A DNA stretch of 64,000 nt from Methanobrevibacter sp. V74. Lineage in GTDB: Archaea > Methanobacteriota > Methanobacteria > Methanobacteriales > Methanobacteriaceae. Below are positions 45,030 through 54,758 of this stretch, in pieces. The stretch is taken from the NCBI RefSeq assembly GCF_963082495.1, contig NZ_CAUJAN010000004.1, forward strand, positions 142,001-206,000. The letters run 5' to 3'. How positions within the stretch are numbered: position 1 is the first letter of the stretch; every line of letters begins with the position of its first letter. The position numbers and the translations under genes were made by a program. Below the pieces are notes generated by a model. That model was not told the origin of the DNA and ran no database searches. It saw only the letters and a list, made by a program, of their open reading frames with translations.

Positions 45030-45935
45030 ATTTAAATTCAGGAATGTTAACTCTTTTAATTTTAGGATTAATATTAATGGAAAAAGTAAAGATGAAAAAC
45101 TATTTGAACTTGGTCAAAATCAAAATAATTACTTGACTTTGTTGAATTAACATTCAACTATTGAAAAATGGATATTACAAAGCATTCCTGTGATAGCAAC
45201 CATATAATACAATCAATCACAATTACACACCATTTTAGCGATGCAAACTTACTTGAAACAATAGAAATTTAGAAGTTTCAGATAAAATAACCCAATTTGA
45301 AACTTAAAAAGTTACCCCATTACATAACAATCCCAAAATTCTTTTTAATAATGTCAGACACAAGATTAAAAGAGTTAAACAAATTAATCCTATACCTACA
45401 TCAATAGATTGTAAATTAGCAGTAATTTATGAGACAGGACATATAAGTGACTATGCAGACCAATATTATGTAAAATAAGATGAAAAATCTAAAAAAGCTA
45501 AATTAAAAACCATATTTCAATTGATGTCAACACAAGAATAATTTTAAATTATTCGGCAAATTGAGATTCAAAATACGGCACACAATTCATAATATCTTCT
45601 ATAATGCAATTAAAACAAATTCAACCACATTTATATACGGGCATATAAAGCTTATGATTCATAACTCATAAAAAAATGCATAAATTAAGAATTAGGAGCA
45701 TTTAACCATACCATTAAAAAAGATATAACCGGACATTATCTGCTAAATTGTACTAACCCATCTGGTACCACATATACCCAAAAAATGAATGTGGAAAGTA
45801 GATATATGTAATAAAAAAAAGATTAAACATAGCAACTATAGCCGAAGCACAACCTTCAAAATAAAGAAACAAAACTCAAAGATGTATTCTATAACATTTA
45901 CATAGCAATACAAATATTTTAAAGAAGGTTTCTAC
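45030..45935 (+). pseudogene. relic of a DDE transposase gene
   Basis: In the 1.7-kb spacer 44657-46391. Plus-strand frames carry ordered transposase pieces with many stops: KDEKLFELGQNQNNYLTLLN, STIEKWI, then IPTSIDCKLAVIYETGHISD with YADQYYVK, KSKKAKLKT, IYIRAYKAYDS, HYLLNCTNPSG, QKMNVESRYM and NKETKLKDVFYNIYIAIQIF. The D...D...E layout fits IS4/IS5-type DDE enzymes. Terminal repeats were not found. It is clearly dead. The rest of the spacer (44657-45029 and 45936-46391) is AT-rich with nothing I can assign. Confidence 0.65.
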
Positions 45936-46391
45936 AAGGTTTATTTTAATATATTAATAAACTACATTTTTTACATAACGGTGGATGCATTGAAAATCAA
46001 ATTAGTTTTTTAACTTTGCATAAAATCCGCCCAACCGTTTTTAAAACTACTATACTATATCATGTTTGCCAAAATTATTCTTAAGTTAGTTTGTGAAGTC
46101 TTTTAAACTAATAAAACAATTTAAACATTGAAATGTTAGAAACAACTCTTTTTTTGACTCCCAAATAGTTCCAAATATAAAATCAACAATAAAAAGAAAC
46201 AAGATTATTATTTTAAAACCACATATTTAGTAAGAAAATAAAAAACATGAAAAATCATCAGGCATTATGCTTCATAATCACTAATGAAACTTTTAAAATT
46301 AAAAATAGTTAAAAATTAAGTAGTTTCAGCCAATATCAAATGACCTGCAGAAAGATAAAAGATGATAAAAAAAAGAATAAAGTTAAGTAAT

Positions 46392-46973
46392 TTAGTTAAT
46401 TACTTTACTTTTGATAATTTCCACTCTTTTAAGTGGGTAGATTTTTTTAGCATTGTGATAAATTTCAGATGCTAATTTACCGTTTACACAAACATTTACC
46501 AAATCGTCAAAGGATTTTTCAGCAGCTGCATCAATGAGTAAATCTTCAATAGTTCTTCTCATGTATCTTTGTTGGGAAGATTTAGCTCTTCTAGTAGTTA
46601 CAGCTAAAACGTGTAATTTTAATTTATAATTATCTTTGGTTTTAACTACTGTGGAAGCATCGATTCTGGAAGTTCCTCTTCTAATCATACTTCTTACATA
46701 ATCAGTAGTGGTTTTGTGACCTGTGAATTTGGTGTTTGCAACATTGCCTGCAACATTGTCAATTTCAAATCTGAGTTTGATGTATTGTTTTGAGAAGTCT
46801 CCGGTTAATTCCCTCATGGTAACTTCCACACCTCTTCCAATGAGAAAATCTGGATCCCTAGATGGAGTTTCTCCAATTTCTTTATCTTCAAAGTTCACTG
46901 GTGTTTTAATAGTATACCAGGATTTTTCTTTCCATGTATCACGTACTCTACGTCTTGCTTTTGCTTTTGCCAT
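46392..46973 (-). CDS. rps3ae: ribosomal protein S3Ae (eS1)
   Basis: Small-subunit protein near the mRNA exit, archaeal/eukaryotic type. It has 193 residues: basic N-terminus MAKAKARRRVRDTWKEKSWY, then GRGVEVTMRELTGDFSKQYI, VRSMIRRGTSRIDASTVVKT and a C-terminal EIYHNAKKIYPLKRVEIIKS. Full length. It has a leader of about 150 nt with two possible hairpins. Transcribed alone, next to a long decayed region. Confidence 0.95.
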   Translation of the reverse strand: MAKAKARRRVRDTWKEKSWYTIKTPVNFEDKEIGETPSRDPDFLIGRGVEVTMRELTGDFSKQYIKLRFEIDNVAGNVANTKFTGHKTTTDYVRSMIRRGTSRIDASTVVKTKDNYKLKLHVLAVTTRRAKSSQQRYMRRTIEDLLIDAAAEKSFDDLVNVCVNGKLASEIYHNAKKIYPLKRVEIIKSKVIN

Positions 46974-47047
46974 TATATCTATCCTATAAATTTAATCTAT
47001 AATATTAGCGTTGCGCCATTAAAATTTTAAAACTAGCCTTAACTAAA

Positions 47048-47160
47048 TTGTAAAAATGATTTCAAATAAGTATAAATTTACAATCGTTAAAGAAACTCAT
47101 GTGAGTTAATCTCACGTTATTTTAAGTAAATATTTTAAATAAAGTTTTAATTTATAAAAC
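47048..47160 (-). promoter_or_regulatory. rps3ae promoter and structured leader
   Basis: Reading towards the gene, an AT-rich TATA-like element TTTTATAAATTAA lies near 47160-47148. Downstream in the presumed leader are two dyads: GTGAG-5 nt-CTCAC (47115-47101) and TTGTAAA-22 nt-TTTACAA (47083-47048). The 361-nt spacer 46974-47334 has no ORF of note. Leader hairpins before a ribosomal protein gene suggest autoregulation; that is inference. Confidence 0.35.
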
Positions 47161-47334
47161 CCGCCAATAAAGGTTATAATTACTTATTTTATTCATAATA
47201 TATAAAAGTTTTTGAATTTTAAAAATATAGGAAAAATTTTTGAAAAATAAAAAATAATAAAATTTTTAAAAGTTATTTATGATCATGTAAAAAAAGAAGC
47301 AAATATCTTAGATTTAAAAACCAAGTGCCGACAT

Positions 47335-47646
47335 TTAGTTTTTCATGAAATTTACATGATCAATATATCTCTTCAAAACCTCTTCAATTGGCCCTTCATC
47401 CATGACCAATTTAACATCAGCATCGTCTGCTTTGATTTTAGATTTAAAACCATATTGAACTGAAATTATAGCATCACAATCCTTGCAAGCTTGAATTACT
47501 TTTCCGCCTTGATGTTTTGAATCATCAGAAATTTCTAATTCACGTTTTTCAACAAAATCCATGTCATCATAAACGTATATGGTTTTACCCTTTCCAAGAT
47601 GAGTGTCAACATTTTTACCATCAGATGATACCACCGCCAAACGCAT
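47335..47646 (-). CDS. NifX/NafY-type dinitrogenase iron-molybdenum cofactor-binding family protein
   Basis: A 103-residue protein of the FeMo-cofactor-binding family: MRLAVVSSDGKNVDTHLGKG, EISDDSKHQGGKVIQACKDC (Cys pair) and ISVQYGFKSKIKADDADVKL. The start is the ATG at 47646, directly behind GGAGGATTTCAAA. Small members of this family occur widely in methanogens without nitrogenase nearby, so a general Fe-S or metallocluster role is likely. It follows the nucleoside phosphorylase by 48 nt. Confidence 0.82.
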   Translation of the reverse strand: MRLAVVSSDGKNVDTHLGKGKTIYVYDDMDFVEKRELEISDDSKHQGGKVIQACKDCDAIISVQYGFKSKIKADDADVKLVMDEGPIEEVLKRYIDHVNFMKN

Positions 47647-47694
47647 TTTGAAATCCTCCATTTTAATTAAATAATAATACAATTATAATACCAC

Positions 47695-48453
47695 TTACAC
47701 TCCAGCACCTTGCAATGCATGAAGACAACTGCAATCTTCCTCATCATCAACATTTTTTATGAAGTTATATATTAATTCATATAGGTCAACTTCTTTTTGA
47801 GCAAGCATCTCAAATACCTCATCTATCGTAAGCTCATTTTCAGAAATTCCAGAAGCGTAATTTGACACTATGCAAATGGAATTATAACAAATTTCTCTTT
47901 CACGGGCCAAGGTAACTTCAGGAAGTCCAGTCATTCCAACAATATCCCCCCCAAGCATTTTAAACATTTTAATCTCGGCAGGTGTTTCGAATCTGGGCCC
48001 TTCAGTGCAAACATAAATTCCCCCCAATATTACATCCCCTGAAGCATCTAAAACATTAGCCAAACTAGGACAATAAGGCTCTGTAACATCAATATGAACC
48101 ACACAATCTTCATAGAAAGTTTTATCCCTGTTTTGTGAGAAATCTAAAAAATCATCTGGAACAACAAAAGATCCCGGAGGCATGTCCTTATTCATTGAAC
48201 CAACAGAGTTAGTAGCTATTACCTTTGTAACCCCAACATTTTTAAGTGCATCAATATTTGCACGATAATTGATTTTATGTGGAGGAATAGAATGTCCAGA
48301 AGCATGACGAGGAATAAAAGCCACTTTTTTAGAACATATATCTAAAATGGATACCTCAACATTCCCATATTCAGTTTTGACTAACTCATTTTTACAAAAG
48401 TCGGCTTTTTGAGCAATTTCATAAACTCCGCTGCCTCCAATAATACCTATCAT
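47695..48453 (-). CDS. S-methyl-5'-thioadenosine/thioinosine phosphorylase
   Basis: Cleaves methylthioadenosine or methylthioinosine to release methylthioribose-1-phosphate, recycling polyamine and SAM by-products. It has 252 residues from the ATG at 48453 (MIGIIGGSGVYEI), with AAAGGAT upstream. Signature pieces: FIPRHASGHSIPPHKINYRA, TNSVGSMNKDMPPGSFVV and VCTEGPRFETPAEIKMFK. In Methanocaldococcus the homologue acts on methylthioinosine, so base specificity is open. The Cys-rich tail (EEDCSCLHALQGAGV) is unusual. It directly follows rtcB. Confidence 0.87.
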   Translation of the reverse strand: MIGIIGGSGVYEIAQKADFCKNELVKTEYGNVEVSILDICSKKVAFIPRHASGHSIPPHKINYRANIDALKNVGVTKVIATNSVGSMNKDMPPGSFVVPDDFLDFSQNRDKTFYEDCVVHIDVTEPYCPSLANVLDASGDVILGGIYVCTEGPRFETPAEIKMFKMLGGDIVGMTGLPEVTLAREREICYNSICIVSNYASGISENELTIDEVFEMLAQKEVDLYELIYNFIKNVDDEEDCSCLHALQGAGV

Positions 48454-48458
48454 TGCAA

Positions 48459-49907
48459 TCATCCTTTGCAAACGGACAACGGTTTTACTTTTGCAACCAA
48501 TTTTGCAATACCTGTACTGTCAGAAACCCTAACTACTGAATCTACATCTTTATAAGCTCCAGGAGCTTCCTCTTCAATGACATGCTTACTGCTAGCTTTG
48601 ACTTTAATACCTTTTGATGCTAAATCGTCAGTGATTTCATCTGCATCATAATCCTTCTTAGCTCTGGAACGTGACAGGATCCTGCCGGCTCCATGAGCTG
48701 TAGAACCAAATGTTTCCCCCATTGCAGTTTCGCTACCATACAATACATATGATGCAGTTCCCATTGTACCTGGAATTAAAACGGGCTGTCCCACATCCCT
48801 ATATTTTTCAGGGACTTCCTCCCTTCCAGGACCGAATGCTCTTGTTGCTCCTTTACGGTGAACTATGACCTCTTCTTCGCGATTATAAATTTTATGGGTT
48901 TCCAATTTTGCAATATTGTGAGCCACATCATAAAGAATGCTCATTTCCATTTCTTTTGCAGATTTGCCTAAGACCTCTTCAAAAGTTTCCCTAATCCAAT
49001 GAGTTATCATTTGTCTATTAGCCCATGCATAATTAGCCGCAGCAGACATTGCCTTAATATAATTATGTGCTTCTTTTGAATCAAGTGGAGCGCAAGCCAA
49101 TTGCCTATCTGCAATATTAATTTTATAATTTTTATAAGTCTTATCCATTATTCTTAAATAATCAGAGCATACCTGATGTCCGCAGCCTCTTGAACCTGTG
49201 TGAACCATAACAACAATCATTCCTTTTTCAAGCCCAAATACTTCTGCAACTTCTTCATCATAGATTTCATCCACAATTTGAATTTCTAAAAAATGATTGC
49301 CTGAACCAAGTGAACCCAATTGTGGAATACCTCTTTTTTTAGCCTTATCAGAAACGATACTTGAATCGGCATCCTCCATCTTACCATTTTCTTCTAAAAC
49401 TTCTAAATCTTCAGCCCATCCGTATCCATTATCTACAGCCCATTCAGCACCATAATCAAGTACATCGTTAATTTCATTTTCTTTCAGTCTGATTTTGCCT
49501 TTGCTGCCTACACCTGAAGGGATGTTTTCAAATAACTTTTCTGTAAGTTCATCTAGGCTATCTTCAATATCCTCCAATGCCAGATTTGATTTGATTAATC
49601 TGACTCCGCAGTTAATGTCAAATCCAACCCCTCCAGGAGATACGACACCATTTCTTATACTGAATGCTGCAACTCCCCCTATCGGAAATCCATATCCGAA
49701 ATGAATATCAGGCAATCCTATTGCATATCTTTGAACACCTGGAAGACATGCCACATTAACAATTTGTTCAATAGCTCCCTCTTCCAAATCGTCAATGTAT
49801 TCATCTGCAATATAAAATCTTCCAGAAGCCCTCATAGATTTGTTATAAGAACCCGGAATCTCATAAACATTATCTCTCACTTTTTTAATTTCGTCTTTAA
49901 TTGTCAT
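48459..49907 (-). CDS. rtcB: tRNA-splicing RNA ligase RtcB
   Basis: GTP-dependent ligase that joins tRNA exon halves with 2',3'-cyclic phosphate ends. It has 482 residues and no intein. Metal site [13 protein letters not shown] (Cys near 97), guanylate-binding regions [13 protein letters not shown] and [31 protein letters not shown], and [12 protein letters not shown] near 380 are present, ending in the usual SVCKG. Its activator archease lies 1.3 kb upstream on the same strand, separated by a DUF4064-like gene and a recombinase relic. Complete and probably active. Confidence 0.96.
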   Translation of the reverse strand: MTIKDEIKKVRDNVYEIPGSYNKSMRASGRFYIADEYIDDLEEGAIEQIVNVACLPGVQRYAIGLPDIHFGYGFPIGGVAAFSIRNGVVSPGGVGFDINCGVRLIKSNLALEDIEDSLDELTEKLFENIPSGVGSKGKIRLKENEINDVLDYGAEWAVDNGYGWAEDLEVLEENGKMEDADSSIVSDKAKKRGIPQLGSLGSGNHFLEIQIVDEIYDEEVAEVFGLEKGMIVVMVHTGSRGCGHQVCSDYLRIMDKTYKNYKINIADRQLACAPLDSKEAHNYIKAMSAAANYAWANRQMITHWIRETFEEVLGKSAKEMEMSILYDVAHNIAKLETHKIYNREEEVIVHRKGATRAFGPGREEVPEKYRDVGQPVLIPGTMGTASYVLYGSETAMGETFGSTAHGAGRILSRSRAKKDYDADEITDDLASKGIKVKASSKHVIEEEAPGAYKDVDSVVRVSDSTGIAKLVAKVKPLSVCKG

Positions 49908-49973
49908 AGTATCACAAAAAATATAATTGCTTTTATATATATTATTGGCATTTAAATAAGGTTTTCTAAAAAA

Positions 49974-50297
49974 TCATTTTCTAAATAATGATGAAACACC
50001 TGCAAGAAGTAAAAATATCGCACTTATCACATTAATATAATCAGATCCAAGAATAACGAACATAGTTGCGATTATAAAACCAATACCTGCAATCTCAGCA
50101 TTTTTTCTAACATAATATGTTGAAGCAATACCTAAAAATGATGCAACGACTGCAATTAATCCTAAAAAAGGAGTATGTGCATTGGTTGGAACACTTCCAA
50201 GGAATATTAAAAAGGAACCTGAGAATATTCCGACTAGTGAACCAACAATACCCAATATCATTTCAAAAATTCTTGAGATGCTTTTAGTTCTTTTCAT
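49974..50297 (-). CDS. small DUF4064-like membrane protein
   Basis: A 107-residue protein with four hydrophobic helices (residues about 12-35, 42-60, 68-84, 87-103) and the N-terminal RIFEMILGIVGSLVGIFSG typical of DUF4064. No catalytic residues are evident. It is 66 nt upstream of rtcB on the same strand. Function unknown. Confidence 0.72.
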   Translation of the reverse strand: MKRTKSISRIFEMILGIVGSLVGIFSGSFLIFLGSVPTNAHTPFLGLIAVVASFLGIASTYYVRKNAEIAGIGFIIATMFVILGSDYINVISAIFLLLAGVSSLFRK

Positions 50298-50330
50298 GAT
50301 AATAAATTTATAAGGGATATTATAAATACT

Positions 50331-51160
50331 TTAAAAATCCCCTTCTTCATTGTTGTCAAAAAAATAGCTTTCCCTGACTTCGATTTTGGTCCTGCCCTGC
50401 AGGGTGTCTATGGTGTCCATGTTCAGTCCGATTTCACGAAGCTGGCTTGCATGGAATTTTTTCAGCATGTGGATAGGGAAGCGGTTGTTGTATCCACCTT
50501 TTCCCAGTCAAAGCTGGTTGTTGATTGTTCTGAACTTTTTGATGAAATGCTGTTCTCTGATTTTAAACAGTTGGGAGTCCGGTTGCAGATACCTGTTTTC
50601 GCTTAAAATGTAATTGATTATTTCAACTGTTGCTTCAGCTGCAGCAGGTGTAATAATACTTGTTTATTTTCTGCCTTTTAAGATAAAAGAGTGGCAAGAT
50701 TGCCTGATTGTCTTTCATCCTTTTGAGTGTTTCATAGATGTCATCGATTGTGGCAGTCCTCGGTGGCTTTGATGAATTCACACTGTAAGGTTCAGTGTTT
50801 CCATTCTTGCACAGCTGATGAGCTCATGAATAGGATTATTGACTTCATGAGAGGAATGGATATTTTCAAAGCTTTTTTGATGATGTTTTTGTCAGGCAAG
50901 TCTTTAAAGCTGATTGCCACTTCATCTATGTTTTTGGTGCTGATTGGAAACAATGGACGTATCTCTATTTCTAAATGTCTGTAGAATGCCAAGAGTTTGC
51001 TGAATATGCTTTTGGTTGTGGAGCATGCGTGTTTTTCGTATAGGTATGCCCTGAAGCCCAATAGTCTTTTCTTAGAGTTCTGTATTTCCAGCGTCTTTCT
51101 TCTTCTTTTTCAGCCTCATCAAGGAGTTCCGCCCTGTTTTTTCATTGTAATTGGAGCATT
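50331..51160 (-). pseudogene. tyrosine recombinase (integrase) relic
   Basis: Minus-strand frames together spell an archaeal integrase C-terminal part: LLDEAEKEEERRWKYRTLR, LLAFYRHLEIEIRPLFPIS, ISFKDLPDKNIIKKALKI, KSIILFMSSSAVQEW, YILSENRYLQPDSQLFKIRE, then FPIHMLKKFHASQL, IDTLQGRTKTKIRESYFFDN with the catalytic Tyr, and a stop at 50333. At least two frameshifts and one stop break it. The 5' catalytic portion with the first Arg is not found. Codon use is more GC-rich than in neighbouring genes. A remnant of an integrated element between archease and the DUF4064-like gene. Confidence 0.7.
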
Positions 51161-51193
51161 CATGCTTTATGAAAATACTTCCTATGAAACTAA

Positions 51194-51607
51194 TTATAAG
51201 TCAACAATAACCTGAAGCTCAACATGGTCTGTTTTTCTAACCTCCATTTTATGAAATGTTATTGCTTTTATTTCTGTTTTTCGCTCATGTTTATTCCAAT
51301 TTATGGTTTCTCCTTTAATTTTAGCTTTTAGGTGTAAATTATCACTAATCTCAACATGAAATTCACTAAACAGCATGAATTTGATTTCATGATAGAACAG
51401 CAGCTCCTCCAAATAATCATATAAAAGAGATACTTCATCTTCTGAGGTTATTTCGAATTCAATTTCATTTAAAGGTTCTATATTTGAAGTATCAGATATT
51501 ATATTAAAAATAGCCAGTCCCGCATTTTCAAATGCTTCGGTTATATCCATTCCATAAGATGTAAATCCAATATCTGCCGTGGCTTCAAAATATTCATAAT
51601 TTTTCAT
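51194..51607 (-). CDS. archease
   Basis: Protein cofactor that accelerates RtcB guanylylation and broadens its nucleotide use. It has 137 residues: YFEATADIGFTSYGMDITEA, with the metal-binding Asp in the TADIGF segment, and the C-terminal ITFHKMEVRKTDHVELQVIV. Its usual neighbour rtcB is close, on the same strand. The intervening 0.85 kb contains the recombinase relic. ATG at 51607; GTAATCAC lies upstream, a modest ribosome-binding site. Confidence 0.93.
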   Translation of the reverse strand: MKNYEYFEATADIGFTSYGMDITEAFENAGLAIFNIISDTSNIEPLNEIEFEITSEDEVSLLYDYLEELLFYHEIKFMLFSEFHVEISDNLHLKAKIKGETINWNKHERKTEIKAITFHKMEVRKTDHVELQVIVDL

Positions 51608-51695
51608 GTGATTACCTCAAAAATAATATTCTTCAAATGCTCTCTATCTCTTTTTTTATATATGGATTTTAAACAATTTAAGATTAGGGATTAAA

Positions 51696-51872
51696 ATGTT
51701 AGGCAATAAAGACACCTCAATTAAAGTAGATTTAAGAAAAAGAAATTCATTAAAAGACGAAATAATATATCACAATATAGACATTCAATCTTGCATGGTA
51801 ATGCTTGTAGTAATAGCAGCATTACTTTTCTCTGTTATTTCAATTGTAGCAGCTCAAGCTCCAGTAGTATAA
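51696..51872 (+). CDS. small single-span membrane protein, unknown function
   Basis: A 58-residue ORF with ATG at 51696 behind TTAGGGATTAAA. The first 32 residues are charged (MLGNKDTSIKVDLRKRNSLK, then DEIIYHNIDIQS) and residues about 34-53 form one hydrophobic helix (MVMLVVIAALLFSVISIVAA), ending QAPVV. It lies in a short gap between archease and cdc6 (both minus). A 7-bp hairpin overlaps its stop codon. No homologue recognised; a sensible ribosome-binding site and composition support it being real. Confidence 0.55.
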   Translation: MLGNKDTSIKVDLRKRNSLKDEIIYHNIDIQSCMVMLVVIAALLFSVISIVAAQAPVV

Positions 51873-51880
51873 CCTGGAGC
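51858..51880 (+). terminator. hairpin overlapping small-ORF stop codon
   Basis: GCTCCAG (51858-51864) pairs perfectly with CTGGAGC (51874-51880) across a 9-nt loop containing the TAA stop. No T-run follows, so it may be an mRNA-end structure or a regulatory hairpin rather than an intrinsic terminator. Confidence 0.4.
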
Positions 51881-51986
51881 ATTAAATAGATGCCAAACCC
51901 TTAGTTGCACATTAGACTATGAGCTTGCCATGCAAAAAACTATACTCTAATGTTTAAAAACTAATTTCCAGTTACAGGAAAGGCTA

Positions 51987-53096
51987 TTAAAAATCATAGT
52001 CCTTGGGGTTGAAACGCAATATAATTTCCCTAGAATTTCCTACAGCCCCTTTTCCTGTAAATTTGGTATCTATTAATCTTACAAATTCTAATTTGTCAAC
52101 CACCCTATTAAATGAAGAGTAACTTGATCCTGTTTTTTCTTTATATATTTCGGACATCTCGCCAATAGTGTGCCTTCCTTCATTTTCAGAAATGAACTTT
52201 AAAACATCTTTTTCTGTATCGGTTAAAGTTTTTAATGTTTGAGATATGTTAACAGATACAAGTGAATCAATAGCCTTATCAAAATGTTCTTGAGCAATTT
52301 TACGGCTTGCATCAGCTTCAGCAATATTTCCGCAACTTCTCAAAAGATTAATTCCAACTCTCAAATCACCATTTTCAAAAGTGTACATAGCAACCTGCTC
52401 CAGGATATCATCAGAGACAACATCTGGGAAAAAACCTGCCTTAACCCTGTCACGTAAGATATCCTCTATTTCCGAGTAGGAATATAATGGGAATATTATT
52501 TCCTGAGGAATGAATACCGTAGTTACGTTTTTATCAAAAGCATATTTGAATTCCAAATCTGACAGGATTGCAAAAATAGATGTTTTTACACCAGGATACT
52601 CCTCATATGCCCTGAGCAAATCATATACTACTTTGTTAGCATTTTTTGATTGGAACAAATAGTTAATATCATCTAGCGCTACAACCAGAGATTTTCCGGT
52701 TTTTTGAAGTTCTTTCATTATTTGGCCATAGATTCTTGAAAATGGAACACCTGTTTCAGGTGGAATGTGTCCGAAGATTTTTTTATATATTTGTGAAAAT
52801 ATTCCAAAGCGTGTTGTGTGTAGCTGACAGTTAATATAAATGCACAATACTTTTTCTGTTGTCTTTTCGACTAACTCAAATACTTTTTTAATTGCTGTTG
52901 TCTTTCCAGTAGCAGGTGAGCCTAGGACTGTTGCATTTGATGGTTTTCCTCCCCGGATAGCTGGCCTTATTGACATTGCCATTGCTTCCATTTGAGTGTC
53001 TCTAAAATTATAGTTAGGAGGGAAATAATCTGGATCAAATGCGTTTATGTCTTGAAAAAGACTTTCATCATACATTAAAATATCTTCGATTCCCAT
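51987..53096 (-). CDS. cdc6: Orc1/Cdc6 replication initiator
   Basis: AAA+ protein that recognises the origin and loads MCM. It has 369 residues: Walker A GSPATGKTTAIKK (about 60-70), Walker B LVVALDDINYLFQ, sensor regions, and a C-terminal winged helix (about 290-365, ISENEGRHTIGEMSEIYKEK; RVVDKLEFVRLIDTKF). It is divergent in sequence from some Orc1/Cdc6 but complete. Archaeal origins often lie beside such genes, yet the 36-nt gap upstream and 114-nt gap downstream show no convincing set of origin recognition boxes. It follows mptE by 36 nt on the same strand. Confidence 0.92.
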   Translation of the reverse strand: MGIEDILMYDESLFQDINAFDPDYFPPNYNFRDTQMEAMAMSIRPAIRGGKPSNATVLGSPATGKTTAIKKVFELVEKTTEKVLCIYINCQLHTTRFGIFSQIYKKIFGHIPPETGVPFSRIYGQIMKELQKTGKSLVVALDDINYLFQSKNANKVVYDLLRAYEEYPGVKTSIFAILSDLEFKYAFDKNVTTVFIPQEIIFPLYSYSEIEDILRDRVKAGFFPDVVSDDILEQVAMYTFENGDLRVGINLLRSCGNIAEADASRKIAQEHFDKAIDSLVSVNISQTLKTLTDTEKDVLKFISENEGRHTIGEMSEIYKEKTGSSYSSFNRVVDKLEFVRLIDTKFTGKGAVGNSREIILRFNPKDYDF

Positions 53097-53132
53097 GTTA
53101 TCATATTATATTGTTTTATTATAAAACGATTA

Positions 53133-53852
53133 TTATCTAGACAAGTTAACTATATCCACATCTTCATTGTCAATTATCCATTGTGTGAATTTCTCGGCGT
53201 AATACAGTTTTTTCTTTTTAAAGTCGTCTGCTTTGGCCAATGAAGTTTCTATATTGGGTCTTGAGTATTTGGTTATGATTTCACCGAAATCCATACCTGC
53301 AAGGGTGATTTCCTTTGCATTAAGTGCAACTGCTAAAAATAATGCCCTATCCCCATCGCTGAATCCTCCAAAGTTGTAAAGATTTCCAATTGGTTGGGAT
53401 TGTGTAGTTCCAAGCACGCTTGTAAAGAATTTTGTTAAATTTGCAATTTTATCAATATTGTCCCCATGGGCATGGATTACAATGTTTGCTCCCCTAAAGT
53501 TAGCAAGCAATATGTCATCAAGATTTCCATCCAAATCCGTGGTGATTATGTCCGGTGCGATTTTCTCTTCAATCAGTGCAGTTGTTGCACCATCAGCTGC
53601 AACCAAAACATAATCTTTTAAATCATAGTTTTCCTTAAAGAATTTTACATGCTCTTTTAGAGATGGTCCTGCGCCAAATATGATGTATTTATCTGAAAAA
53701 TCAACAAATTGAGACAGGGCATCTAAAGTTAAGCAGCCTTCACTTGATAAAATTTCGTCCAGCAGCAGTGCGGATTTCTCATCATTTTCACGCAAAAATC
53801 CCAAATCCTCAAGAATTTCCGTATAGTATTTTTCCCAAAGTCCAAAATCCAT
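53133..53852 (-). CDS. mptE: 6-hydroxymethylpterin diphosphokinase MptE-like (DUF115)
   Basis: Phosphorylates 6-hydroxymethyl-7,8-dihydropterin, an early step to tetrahydromethanopterin, the C1 carrier of methanogenesis. It has 239 residues of the DUF115 family, including IIFGAGPSLKEHVKFFKENY, VLVAADGATTALIEEKIAPD, IITTDLDGNLDDI, VIHAHGDNID and GMDFGEIITKYSRP. No other pterin genes adjoin. Cotranscribed with cdc6 on spacing alone. Confidence 0.88.
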   Translation of the reverse strand: MDFGLWEKYYTEILEDLGFLRENDEKSALLLDEILSSEGCLTLDALSQFVDFSDKYIIFGAGPSLKEHVKFFKENYDLKDYVLVAADGATTALIEEKIAPDIITTDLDGNLDDILLANFRGANIVIHAHGDNIDKIANLTKFFTSVLGTTQSQPIGNLYNFGGFSDGDRALFLAVALNAKEITLAGMDFGEIITKYSRPNIETSLAKADDFKKKKLYYAEKFTQWIIDNEDVDIVNLSR

Positions 53853-53897
53853 GGTTAAAACCTCATTATATTATATTTAAATTTTTGATTTATTAAT

Positions 53898-54545
53898 CTA
53901 TTTATTTGCAACCTTAATCTCAGAGCCTGTAATATAAGTATGCAAATTATTAATTTGTCTTAATGTAAATCCGACCATAAAAGCAGATATTACTGTTCCA
54001 ATATTCACTGCCCCTAAAATGTTTGTATACCACAATCCACACATTATAAGCGATATCACAACCATCACCGCATCAAAAGCAATTTTTATAGTTGAAAATC
54101 TCCAGCCGCTTACGATTGCAATAGCTTCCACACATCCTTCACCAGGAAGTGGGGCAATATCAGCAGGCATATAGACAAATATTCCCAATGCTGTTAGGAA
54201 TATACTTAAAATTAAAAATAGAATACTCATTTCTATTGATCCGTCAAACGGGATTAAAGAAACTGTGTTTAGTGCCAAATCAGAAAAATATCCAAATAAC
54301 ACGCAGTTAATCAGCTGCAATAATCTTTTTTTGTGAAATTTTGAGCGCAAAATGATGAACTGGATTAAAATTAAAGCTGTGTTAAAGATGAATGTTGTAA
54401 TTCCAAGGCTGATGTTTGTTATTAAAACCAACGAATAAGAAATAGAGCTTATAGGAGTTGTTCCATATGCAGAAATTATTGCAAATGCCACACCAAATGA
54501 CATCATTAGCAACCCAAAAGCAAATGAACAAATCCTTTTTATCAT
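53898..54545 (-). CDS. YczE/YitT-type membrane protein (DUF6198-like)
   Basis: A 215-residue membrane protein with five or six hydrophobic helices. N-terminal ICSFAFGLLMMSFGVAFAII followed by GTTPISSISYSLVLITNIS, and LPGEGCVEAIAIVSGWRFST, are features of the YczE/YyaS/YitT group. Function unknown; some relatives export or protect against small molecules. It ends 45 nt before mptE on the same strand, so it may head the run to cdc6. Confidence 0.75.
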   Translation of the reverse strand: MIKRICSFAFGLLMMSFGVAFAIISAYGTTPISSISYSLVLITNISLGITTFIFNTALILIQFIILRSKFHKKRLLQLINCVLFGYFSDLALNTVSLIPFDGSIEMSILFLILSIFLTALGIFVYMPADIAPLPGEGCVEAIAIVSGWRFSTIKIAFDAVMVVISLIMCGLWYTNILGAVNIGTVISAFMVGFTLRQINNLHTYITGSEIKVANK

Positions 54546-54758
54546 GATATAAGATATACCTTACATCATTTTTAAATCCAGATGATTTGGCCGAAAAGAC
54601 TAAGTTGCCCAATAATTGGAGCTGGCGCTGATTCAAAAATACATTTGAAAAATCACTTAATGTTAACTTTTAAGCCACAAATTCCATACTAACAATCAGT
54701 TTTAAACAAACAGGAAGATTAATAATATTTTATTGCACAGCATAGTAAAATCGATATG

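Noticed and set aside
51873-51986. Replication origin beside cdc6
   Set aside because: Only one weak dyad (TTTCC...GGAAA near 51964-51980) is present; no cluster of origin recognition boxes or long unwinding element was seen on either side of the gene.
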